DNA of 64,000 nt, from contig CAVWIV010000007.1 in NCBI GenBank assembly GCA_963755155.1, positions 558,001-622,000 of the forward strand. Direction: 5' to 3'. Every line of letters begins with the position of its first letter. The stretch's first letter is position 1. Below are positions 40,996 through 47,941 of this stretch, one piece after another. The position numbers and the translations under genes are program-made. The notes under the pieces were generated by a model, which had not been told where the DNA came from, made no database searches, and saw only the letters and a program-made list of their open reading frames with translations. The stretch comes from PALSA-612 sp963755155 (GTDB lineage: Bacteria; Actinomycetota; Thermoleophilia; Gaiellales; Gaiellaceae).

Positions 40996-42024
40996 TCAGC
41001 GCTTCGCGCAGGTGCCGGTGACGCAAGACTCACCGGGGGCGCAGCCGAGCTCGCCACAGCAATTGGGATTGCTCGGTGGGCAGCAGGTCCTCGTGAGTCG
41101 GGTCCTTCCGGCCACCGTTCCAGGTGGGCAGCAGATGCTCGACGTGAGAATGCGGGGCTTGGGACAGCAGACCCGGCGGATCGCGCTACCCGAGCGGGTC
41201 GAGGACGTGCCGGCGAGGGATCGCGTCGCCATGCAGGCCTCGTCCTTGCCACAGCAGTCGTCGCCGCAGCACGTCTCGCCCTGCTCGCAGCAGCGGGAGC
41301 CACAGCAGATCCGGTCCTTCTGGCAGCAGCGCTCCGGACAACACTTTTCGGTTGCCTTGTCGCAACAGTCGCCGTTGCAGCACGTCTGCTTCTCGCCGCA
41401 GCACCTCCCGTCACAACAGGTCTCCTTCGCGCCGCAGCACTTCCCATCGCAACACTTGTCGTTCTTGTCGCAGCAGCGCTGGCCGCACTTCTTCTTACCG
41501 CTCGGGCAACCGCACGTCCCTTGAGAGCACGTTTGCTGGGGGCCGCAGCACGACGACCGCTTGTCGTTCGCGCAGCAGGTCGACGCGCGTGGGCAGCACT
41601 TGCCGCCGGCGCCCTTCTCTGCAGTACCGGGAGTGCCGAGGACGACGCACGCGTCTTCGCCTTCCCTGCAGCACAGGCTCCGCGGTTTCGACGCGCAGTA
41701 CTCGCCCTTCTTACAGCACTTATCGCCGCACTTGTCGTCGCATTTCGGCTTGCACCGTGCATAGCCGTTCGGCGGCGCCTTGCACTCGCAGGTGTAGTCG
41801 TCTTTCGGGATGCAACAGATCTGGTAGAAGAGATCGCGGTTCGGGCACTTGCAGAGGAGCCCGCCGTCCTTCTCACAGGTGTGGAAGCGGGATGCTGCCC
41901 GCGCCGACGGCGCGGAGCCTCCTGCCCAGATCCCCACGACCGCCCCTCCGAACACGCGAAGAGCGCCTCGCCGCGGCATCGGCCTCGCCAGCGAGCGCGC
42001 GAGATCGTCGAGGAAGTTGGTCAT
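40996..42024 (-). CDS. cysteine-rich exported protein with long CC-x5-CC-x3 repeat (64 Cys)
   Basis: The 342-residue protein has about 64 cysteines. The leader FLDDLARSLARPMPRRGALR is nearly identical to that of the next paralogue. The central region is the most regular of the family: CCDKNDKCCDGKCC, then CCGAKETCCDGRCC, CCGEKQTCCNGDCC and CCEQGETCCGDDCC, that is CC-x5-CC-x3 in at least six cycles with one six-residue spacer. The C-terminus has VCCPKPRILTSSICCPPGTV and TCCPPSNPNCCGELGC. The ATG at 42024 is preferred over an upstream in-frame ATG because the leader motif starts here. Probably a disulfide-laddered structural protein. Confidence 0.87.
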   Translation of the reverse strand: MTNFLDDLARSLARPMPRRGALRVFGGAVVGIWAGGSAPSARAASRFHTCEKDGGLLCKCPNRDLFYQICCIPKDDYTCECKAPPNGYARCKPKCDDKCGDKCCKKGEYCASKPRSLCCREGEDACVVLGTPGTAEKGAGGKCCPRASTCCANDKRSSCCGPQQTCSQGTCGCPSGKKKCGQRCCDKNDKCCDGKCCGAKETCCDGRCCGEKQTCCNGDCCDKATEKCCPERCCQKDRICCGSRCCEQGETCCGDDCCGKDEACMATRSLAGTSSTRSGSAIRRVCCPKPRILTSSICCPPGTVAGRTRLTRTCCPPSNPNCCGELGCAPGESCVTGTCAKR

Positions 42025-42089
42025 CGGAGCCCCGGCGGCGACGGCGGCACGGCTCGATTTTCGCAAACGGCTGTCGAAACGCAAGCCGG
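41901..42089 (-). repeat. duplicated leader/upstream segment, copy 2
   Basis: The partner of 40799-40989. Differences are scattered substitutions plus one single-base length change in the non-coding part. The downstream mature coding regions have diverged far more than this segment. Confidence 0.75.
42073..42080 (-). promoter_or_regulatory. TTTCGAC element upstream of the 40996-42024 gene
   Basis: Minus-strand GTTTCGACAGCC, about 50 bases before the ATG. The position matches the site before the neighbouring paralogue. Confidence 0.35.
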
Positions 42090-42125
42090 GTATTACGGAC
42101 TAGGCGCCGAGGACGACGGGGGTCA

Positions 42126-43148
42126 TCATGTGTCGCGCCCCCGGATGAACACTGCCGGGGATGCAGGCTGGGCGGGGCTACAGCCTTGCGGCGTGCAGTC
42201 CTCGTTCGGCCCGCAGCAGAGGCTGCCGATGCAGCAGGTGTCGTCCTTTCCGCAGAGGTAGTCGCCGCCGCAGCACTTGCGCGCTGCCGGGTCGTAGGGC
42301 GTGGCGCCGCAGCATCTCTGCCCCGCACGAGCGCACGTCTGTTGGATCTCGCTGCAGCATCTCCCTCCCGGGGGGCACGACGACGCCCCGCAGCAGACAC
42401 GGGTCTTGCGAGTACAGAACTTGCCAGTACGCCCTCCCGGACAGCACTTGTCGCGCGTGGGATGGCAGCAGTCACCTCCGCACCGCCCACGCGAGGTTCC
42501 CGGTTTGCACTCGCAGCCTTCCTTGCTGCAGATCTGGTTCGGCGTACAACACAGCCCCTGACAGCACTTTTCCCCGGGTGAACAGCAGGTGGCGGTGGTC
42601 TTCGTCAGGCAGGGCTGCTCGCGGCGGTTGCAGCAGACAGACCGTTTCGGCGAAGCACACTTCTCCCACTGTTCGCAACACGTGTCGCCGCACGCTTGCC
42701 GTCCCGTCTTGCAGCAGAGGCTCTGTTTTGCGTTTCCGCAGTACTCGCCGCTGGAGCAGCATCTCTGCCCGCACCTGGTCACACAAGGGCAATTGCTCTC
42801 CCCGGGTCGGCCGCAGCGAGTGCCTGGAGGGCAGGCGACGGCGCCCGTCGGCTGCCCGGAGCTGTTCTTCAGGCAGCAGCAGGTCGAGCCGGCAACCCCG
42901 CATGTCTCGAAGCAGTACGCCGGATTCGGCCCGGGACAGATGCAGGGGACGGGCAAGGGTCCCGAGCAGTCCTTCTGGCAGGGCTGGGTCCCAACCGCAG
43001 GCCGATGTCGCCCGCCTGAAGCTGCGCGCGGCCAAAGGGGGCCGCCAACCGCTACCGCGACGAGCGCGCCTCCGAGGGCCCGAACCGCGCGCGACCTCGG
43101 CATCGGCTTCGCCATCGTCCGCGCCAGGTCATCGAGGAAATCGGTCAT
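42126..43148 (-). CDS. cysteine-rich exported protein of the array (58 Cys)
   Basis: The 340-residue protein has about 58 cysteines. The leader FLDDLARTMAKPMPRSRAVR has R-S-R in place of twin Arg, followed by ALGGALVAVAVGGPLWPRAA. The mature part has mixed spacing: GSTCCCLKN (a CCC triplet, unusual here), QRCCSSGEYC, TCCSPGEKCCQGLCC, GGDCCHPTRDKCCPGG, DTCCIGSLCCGPNEDC. It lacks the long regular repeat and the Stig1-like end; the C-terminus is CSPAQPASPAVFIRGRDT. No enzymatic motif seen. Confidence 0.83.
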   Translation of the reverse strand: MTDFLDDLARTMAKPMPRSRAVRALGGALVAVAVGGPLWPRAASGGRHRPAVGTQPCQKDCSGPLPVPCICPGPNPAYCFETCGVAGSTCCCLKNSSGQPTGAVACPPGTRCGRPGESNCPCVTRCGQRCCSSGEYCGNAKQSLCCKTGRQACGDTCCEQWEKCASPKRSVCCNRREQPCLTKTTATCCSPGEKCCQGLCCTPNQICSKEGCECKPGTSRGRCGGDCCHPTRDKCCPGGRTGKFCTRKTRVCCGASSCPPGGRCCSEIQQTCARAGQRCCGATPYDPAARKCCGGDYLCGKDDTCCIGSLCCGPNEDCTPQGCSPAQPASPAVFIRGRDT

Positions 43149-43187
43149 CGCACGTCAGCGCCCATGTCGGGACTCTTGTAGATGGCA

Positions 43188-43195
43188 GTCGAAAC
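43188..43195 (-). promoter_or_regulatory. TTTCGAC element upstream of the 42126-43148 gene
   Basis: Minus-strand GTTTCGACTGCC, about 40 bases before the ATG, in the 76-base spacer after the preceding gene's stop. Confidence 0.35.
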
Positions 43196-43224
43196 GGACA
43201 CGAATCGCGGCTAGCCGGCGACCC

Positions 43225-44238
43225 TCATGGGAAAACGCACACACCACCGCTGCAGTACTGCGACGCGCAGCGGGTTCCACACGAGCCGCAATTCTCGGGA
43301 TCGGACTGCAGATTCGCGCAATAGGCGGTCGCGCCAGATCTGCAGATCATGCTGGGCGGGCAGCAGTACGGGCTGATACCCGGCGGCGGAGTGCGGAAGC
43401 CGGGGCTGTTGAGCGCGACCTGTCCGGGCGGGCAGCAGAGCTTCGGACTGTTGTTGAGCCGCGCCTGCGGACAGCAGATCGCGTCCGTGCCGGGCTTGAC
43501 ACCGATGTCACCGGCCAGGATCGGGATCGCACACTTCGTCCCCGAGGGGCAGCAACGCTGCTTGTCGCCCGTCACGCAGCACGAGCGGCTCTTGGGACAG
43601 CATCCCGCCTTGCCGCAGCAGCGTGAGGTGCTCTTGTCGCAGCACTTCTTCTCGCACTCCTCCTGGTTCTTGCGGCAGCGCTTGCAGAGCCCCGACTTCT
43701 CGTTGGCGCAGTTCCACTTCGGCGGACAGCACTTGTTCCTGCCGCACCACGCCTGGCCCTGTGGACAGCGCTTCTCGCACACGCGCTCGGAGCCCGTGCC
43801 GACGCGGATCGTCGTGCATTCCTCGTTGGGGTTGCAGCACCGCGGGCCGCAGCCCCGCTCGCCCAGCTTGCAGCAGAGCCTTTGCTGCGAGTTCGCGCAG
43901 AACTCGTCCTCCTTACAGCACTTGACGTCCGATGGGCACGGCGCCTGGCACGGCTTCTTCTTGCACCCCGCGCCCTCCCTTACGGTCCCGCACTTGCAGT
44001 CGTATTCCTCTTTCGGGGCGCAGCAGATTCGTTGGCAGACCTCACCCTTGCAGTTGCATTCACACAGCCTGCCGCCTTGGGCCTCACAGCGGTGGAAGCT
44101 GATTCCGGCGCGGGCCGCTCTCGCCGCGATCCCAGGCACTGCGACGCTGACGACCGCGCCGCCGATCAGCCGAAGTGACCGCGACCGGGACATCGGTTCC
44201 GCAAGGCTCCTGGCCAGCTCGTCGAGAAACGCGGTCAT
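43225..44238 (-). CDS. cysteine-rich exported protein of the array, Stig1-like C-terminus (54 Cys)
   Basis: The 337-residue protein has about 54 cysteines. The leader FLDELARSLAEPMSRSRSLR has R-S-R. The N-terminal mature motif FHRCEAQGGRLCECNC resembles that of the 40996 protein (FHTCEKDGGLLCKC). Then come CC pairs, the conserved insert AIPILAGDIGVKPGTDAICC, CCPPGQVALNSPGFR, and a terminal module DPENCGSCGTRCASQYCSGG. It is closest in layout to the genes at 37474 and 44290. No catalytic motif seen. Confidence 0.84.
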   Translation of the reverse strand: MTAFLDELARSLAEPMSRSRSLRLIGGAVVSVAVPGIAARAARAGISFHRCEAQGGRLCECNCKGEVCQRICCAPKEEYDCKCGTVREGAGCKKKPCQAPCPSDVKCCKEDEFCANSQQRLCCKLGERGCGPRCCNPNEECTTIRVGTGSERVCEKRCPQGQAWCGRNKCCPPKWNCANEKSGLCKRCRKNQEECEKKCCDKSTSRCCGKAGCCPKSRSCCVTGDKQRCCPSGTKCAIPILAGDIGVKPGTDAICCPQARLNNSPKLCCPPGQVALNSPGFRTPPPGISPYCCPPSMICRSGATAYCANLQSDPENCGSCGTRCASQYCSGGVCVFP

Positions 44239-44289
44239 CCCCGCCCTTCGTCCGAGGTTCTCGCATCATGACAAACCTCGAGCGCCCGG

Positions 44290-45219
44290 CTAGGACACGC
44301 AGGCGCCGTTCACGCAGCGCTGCGTCCCGGCACACTGTCTGCCGCAGCGTCCGCAGTGCTGCCGGTTGAACTGCGTGTCCACGCACCTGCCGTCACAGCA
44401 CGTTTCGGTCCCCGCGAGACCTCCCTGACAGCACTTTCCGTCGCAGATCCGGGCGCGCGGGCAGCAGAAGGGGCTCAGGCCAGGACCGACCCGGATGCCC
44501 GGGCCGCGCAGGGCGACCTGGCCCGGTGGGCAGCAGAGCTTCGGGTTGACGTGAAGGCGCTCGGGCGGGCAGCAGATCGCCGGCGTGCGTGGCTTGATGC
44601 CGATGTCGCCGGCGAGGATCGGCACGGCGCAGCCGAAGCCGGGCGGACAGCACATCGTCTTCTGGTCGTTGACGCAGCACTTCTCCTTCGCGCTGCAGCA
44701 CTTGTCGCGGCAGCACGTCTCGCCGGCGATGCAGCACGCCTTCTTCTTCTCGCCGCACTTCTTGCAGCACTTGCCGCCTCGGCACCCCTGACCTTTGGCG
44801 CAGCAGCGGCTGCCGCACTTCACCTCACCTGGCCGGCACGCGCCACGGCACGCATCGCGGGTGCGCGGGTCTCTCGAGCACACCCCGCCGAAGAAGGGAT
44901 CGCAGCAGGTCATCCCCCCGGACGGCGTGATGCAGCAGTAGTCGCCGGAACGGCAGCACGCAGCCCAGCAACGGTCGTCGCTGCCGCCGGGAGGGCGACA
45001 CATGACGTACGTTCGGCCGGTCTCGCGGGACAGGTCGCCGCACTCCTTGCGGGTTCGCTCGAGGTCGAACGGCGTGCAGCTGCCTCCTCTTGCTCGCGCC
45101 GGCGTCGCCATGCCGAGCGGCGTCGCGGCGAGCAGAACGCCGCCCAGGAGCCGCAGGGCCCGCCGCCGCGGCATCGGCCGTGCCAGCTCGCGTGCCAGCT
45201 CGTCGAGGAGCTCGCTCAC
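44290..45219 (-). CDS. cysteine-rich exported protein of the array, Stig1-like C-terminus (48 Cys)
   Basis: The 309-residue protein has about 48 cysteines. The leader LLDELARELARPMPRRRALR has twin Arg, followed by LLGGVLLAATPLGMATPARA. A short CC-x5-CC-x3 run is present (CCIAGETCCRDKCCSAKEKC). Further on are AVPILAGDIGIKPRTPAICC, CCPPGQVALRGPGIR and the terminal CVDTQFNRQHCGRCGRQC. The start is GTG at 45219, chosen because it places the leader motif at the N-terminus as in all paralogues; an upstream in-frame extension is unconvincing. Confidence 0.83.
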   Translation of the reverse strand: MSELLDELARELARPMPRRRALRLLGGVLLAATPLGMATPARARGGSCTPFDLERTRKECGDLSRETGRTYVMCRPPGGSDDRCWAACCRSGDYCCITPSGGMTCCDPFFGGVCSRDPRTRDACRGACRPGEVKCGSRCCAKGQGCRGGKCCKKCGEKKKACCIAGETCCRDKCCSAKEKCCVNDQKTMCCPPGFGCAVPILAGDIGIKPRTPAICCPPERLHVNPKLCCPPGQVALRGPGIRVGPGLSPFCCPRARICDGKCCQGGLAGTETCCDGRCVDTQFNRQHCGRCGRQCAGTQRCVNGACVS

Positions 45220-45262
45220 GGCTCTGATGATTACACGGGATCGAGCGCCCGCAGCTCTCGCC

Positions 45263-46366
45263 CTAGAAGCCCTGCTTGCGGAAGGCTGCCAGCGACATGA
45301 TCGCGATCCGGCCGATGCGTCGCTGCTCCGCCGTGAAGACCGTCGCATTCCGTCGCGACACGACGTAGTACGTGCCCGAAACGCGCGCCCGACGCAGTTG
45401 GCCGCCGTAGGCACGCTGGAGCTGCGCGATCGGTGAGCCTACGCCAACGCCCGTGGCGGTCTTCCAGCGGCGGTACTTGGGGCGTCTCGCTCCTTCCGTG
45501 TGGACCGACACACTCTCGACGGCCATTCCCTCCGCGCTCCTCGCAAAGCTCACCGTGATCGGGCCCATGCGGCCGCCGCGCGTGTCCCAGTCGCATACGA
45601 AGTCGCCAACGCGGACTCCGCCGTGACATGCCCTGCCCGTGTTCGGGGTTCCCCAGACTGCTTCGACTTGCGGCCATAGGGCGCCTATGGAAACGCCACC
45701 GAGGGACGTCCCCTCGACAATCGTTGAGACGAGCGGAGGCTGTCTGCGAATGACGGAGGGACACCTCTTACCCGTCGAGACAAGCTCTTCGGATGTCCCG
45801 GCGCTCGAGTACACCTGCGCGACGACGCGGGGTGGATACCCCGGATCTCCGACCAACGACAACGGTCCTGTCCACGCCTGGAACGGTGGACGCGTATCCA
45901 CGCTGGGCCCCGCCCCTCGAAACACGACGCGGCTCACGTTCACGCCGCTCGCTGGGGTCACCTTCACGTAGTTCGACGTTCCGATGCACTTCGACGTGAG
46001 CGTCGCGAGCTTGACGTACCCGCATCGCTTGAGCTGTGCGCTGGCGAGGGAGCCCAGACGAGTGCCCTGATAGAAGAACGCTACTCTCATCCGGAAGGTC
46101 TTCGGCTGCCCCTCGGGTACCAGCCGCACTTCGAACGGCGGATCGTAATCGGTGTACGCGTAGTCCTTGAACCCATCGATCGTCCAGTCGACGCGGTCGA
46201 CGGGCTGGGCAGGGTCGGGGACGAGCGTGGCGACGAGCTCCGTCCCCTGACAGCGAACATCGAGCTTGGCCGCTGCTGCGCCCGGCCGCGCGATGGTTGC
46301 GGCGGCGAGGGCCGCAAGCACAACAGCGCTCACGGCGGCGAGGGTCGTGCGCTGTCTCGCCGTCAC
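45263..46366 (-). CDS. secreted hypothetical protein heading the array
   Basis: The 367-residue protein has a signal peptide (LAAVSAVVLAALAAATIARP, cleavage near GAAAA). Two beta-sandwich-like parts follow (VDRVDWTIDGFKDYAYTDYD, then VSRVVFRGAGPSVDTRPPFQ), then a C-terminal domain with STIVEGTSLGGVSIGALWPQ and GFVCDWDTRG-like cysteines (GDFVCDWDTRGG). I recognise no family. It is the first gene of the minus-strand run of exported proteins, 43 bases before the first cysteine-rich gene. The start is GTG at 46366, where the signal peptide begins. Confidence 0.75.
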   Translation of the reverse strand: MTARQRTTLAAVSAVVLAALAAATIARPGAAAAKLDVRCQGTELVATLVPDPAQPVDRVDWTIDGFKDYAYTDYDPPFEVRLVPEGQPKTFRMRVAFFYQGTRLGSLASAQLKRCGYVKLATLTSKCIGTSNYVKVTPASGVNVSRVVFRGAGPSVDTRPPFQAWTGPLSLVGDPGYPPRVVAQVYSSAGTSEELVSTGKRCPSVIRRQPPLVSTIVEGTSLGGVSIGALWPQVEAVWGTPNTGRACHGGVRVGDFVCDWDTRGGRMGPITVSFARSAEGMAVESVSVHTEGARRPKYRRWKTATGVGVGSPIAQLQRAYGGQLRRARVSGTYYVVSRRNATVFTAEQRRIGRIAIMSLAAFRKQGF

Positions 46367-46394
46367 GCAACGACCGTACGACAAGCGAGCGTCA

Positions 46395-46401
46395 GTCGAA
46401 A
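46395..46401 (-). promoter_or_regulatory. TTTCGAC element upstream of the 45263-46366 gene
   Basis: Minus-strand ATTTCGACTGAC, about 30 bases before the GTG start, at the head of the exported-protein array. Confidence 0.35.
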
Positions 46402-46428
46402 TGAGGGTTTTCCCAAGGTTCTCACCGG

Positions 46429-47112
46429 TCAGGCTTGCTCGGTGATCTCGCGCAGCTGGCGCCGCACGAACAGGATCCGCTGGCCGACGGTCAGCCAGGC
46501 GAGCGCAGTGAGAGCGTAGATCGGCCACTGGAGCAGGCCCCACGGCGCCAGGCCGAGACCGACCGAGATGAGCACGACGCGCTCGACGCGCGAGCCGAAG
46601 CCGACGTCGGCCCGCAGGCCGAGCGACTCCGCCTTGGCCCGCGTGTAGCTGACGAGGAAGGAGCCGATGATCGCGGCGAATGCCGCGACGAGGGCGATCT
46701 CGTTTCCGTCGTGCATGAAAGAGAGGCCGATCGCCGCCAGCATCGCCGCCTCCCCGACGCGGTCGAAGCTCGAGTCGAGGAACGCGCCGAAGACCGTGCC
46801 CTTGCTGGCCGCGCGGGCGAGTGCGCCGTCCAGGATGTCGGCGATCGAGCCGACGACGAAGAGCACGCCGCCGAGCCAGAAGTAGAGGTACTCGTTCCTC
46901 TGCTCGAAGCCGACGAGCACGGCGCCCGCGAGGCAGAGCGTCACGCCTGCCAGCGTCAGCATGTCGGGCGTCAGTTTCGTCTTCGCAACGCCGCGCATCG
47001 ACCGCTCGAGGATCTCCCGCGCCGCCCGGGTGTACTCCTGCTTGACGCGGTCGAGCTCGCCGACGCGCGCGTCCGGCCCCTTGTCGCCGGGCGCGGGCTG
47101 CTGTTCGCTCAC
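46429..47112 (-). CDS. CDP-alcohol phosphatidyltransferase (PIP-synthase-like)
   Basis: The 227-residue membrane enzyme shows the CDP-alcohol phosphotransferase motif D-x2-DG-x2-AR-x8-9-G-x3-D-x3-D as DILDGALARAASKGTVFGAF followed by LDSSFDRVGEA. About five or six hydrophobic segments are present. Size and N-terminus (RSMRGVAKTKLTPDMLTLAG) resemble actinobacterial phosphatidylinositol-phosphate synthase. The inositol-phosphate synthase in this window would supply its substrate. Phosphatidylglycerol-phosphate synthase is the main alternative. The GTG start overlaps the PAP2 gene stop. Confidence 0.85.
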   Translation of the reverse strand: MSEQQPAPGDKGPDARVGELDRVKQEYTRAAREILERSMRGVAKTKLTPDMLTLAGVTLCLAGAVLVGFEQRNEYLYFWLGGVLFVVGSIADILDGALARAASKGTVFGAFLDSSFDRVGEAAMLAAIGLSFMHDGNEIALVAAFAAIIGSFLVSYTRAKAESLGLRADVGFGSRVERVVLISVGLGLAPWGLLQWPIYALTALAWLTVGQRILFVRRQLREITEQA

Positions 47113-47870
47113 GCCGGCTGAGCTTCGGTGCGGCGGAGCGCGCGGCGCAGCGGCTTGCGGTAGACGATCGCCCCGGCGATCAGCGCCACGAGCACGCCCG
47201 CGGCGATGTCGAGCCAGAAGTGGTTCGCGGTCGCCATCACCGAGAACCACACCCAGGCGGGCCAGGCGAGCCAGAGCACCTTCACCCAGCGGCTCTTGAC
47301 GATGAGGGCCATCGTGATGCCGACGATGAGCGCGTCGGCGGCATGGATGCTCGGCATCGCGGCATACGGGTTCGACGCGAGCTCGATGAGCCCCGAGCCG
47401 TGGTTGAGTGAGCCGAAGCTGAGGAGCGTGTCCTCGAAGCCGAACACCTTGAACATCCGCGGCGGGGCCGTCGGCGCCAGCATGTAGCCGAGGAGGCCGA
47501 TCCCGTTCGCGAGCAGGATCCAGTTGCGGAAGCGATAGAAGTGGTCGTTCCGGCGCAGGTAGACCCACAGCAGCGTCAGGCAGACGACCGTGAACTCCGA
47601 GTTCCAGTACGTCCACGAGGTGGCGGCCGTGAGGAACTCCGACGAATGGACCATCTTCTGGAACGACAGCTCGACCAGGCCCGTCACCCTCTGCTCGATC
47701 TCGATGACCCAGAGGCCGTTCTCGAAGGCTCGCGCGGGGTTGCGGTCGGCAACGCCCCGGACGACCTGATACGCGAGGAGGAAGCCGAACCAGATCGCGA
47801 GCTGAACGCCGAAATCGCGCCAGCCACGCGGTAGGTACCGGTGCCCGATCGCGACGACAGCCCCGGTCAC
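47109..47870 (-). CDS. PAP2 family membrane protein, IPC-synthase-like
   Basis: The 253-residue protein has about six membrane helices and the PAP2/inositol-phosphorylceramide-synthase-type motifs AAMPSIHAADALIVGITMA and ATANHFWLDIAAGVLVAL (C2 and C3, with catalytic His residues), plus the GYMLAPTAPPRMF region seen in Aur1-like proteins. It may transfer a phosphoinositol or other phospho head group, or dephosphorylate a lipid. It is cotranslated with the phosphatidyltransferase downstream, so a two-step lipid modification is plausible. Confidence 0.85.
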   Translation of the reverse strand: MTGAVVAIGHRYLPRGWRDFGVQLAIWFGFLLAYQVVRGVADRNPARAFENGLWVIEIEQRVTGLVELSFQKMVHSSEFLTAATSWTYWNSEFTVVCLTLLWVYLRRNDHFYRFRNWILLANGIGLLGYMLAPTAPPRMFKVFGFEDTLLSFGSLNHGSGLIELASNPYAAMPSIHAADALIVGITMALIVKSRWVKVLWLAWPAWVWFSVMATANHFWLDIAAGVLVALIAGAIVYRKPLRRALRRTEAQPA

Positions 47871-47941
47871 GCCGGTATCCCTGCGAAACTCGTACCCGCC
47901 ACGGCGGCCCGATTCTAACGTGCCGGGCGGTCGCGGCGGAG

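Noticed and set aside
40762..42261. Long plus-strand open frame opposite the cysteine-rich genes
   Set aside because: It is an antisense shadow produced by GC-rich codon bias. It has no family motif, and the minus-strand frames have leaders, conserved modules and operon overlaps.
39900..45200. Densely repeated short DNA words that resemble a CRISPR or satellite array
   Set aside because: The repeats are gcagcac/ttgcagca-type codons for cysteine pairs within intact minus-strand reading frames; spacing follows codons, with no constant repeats or spacers.
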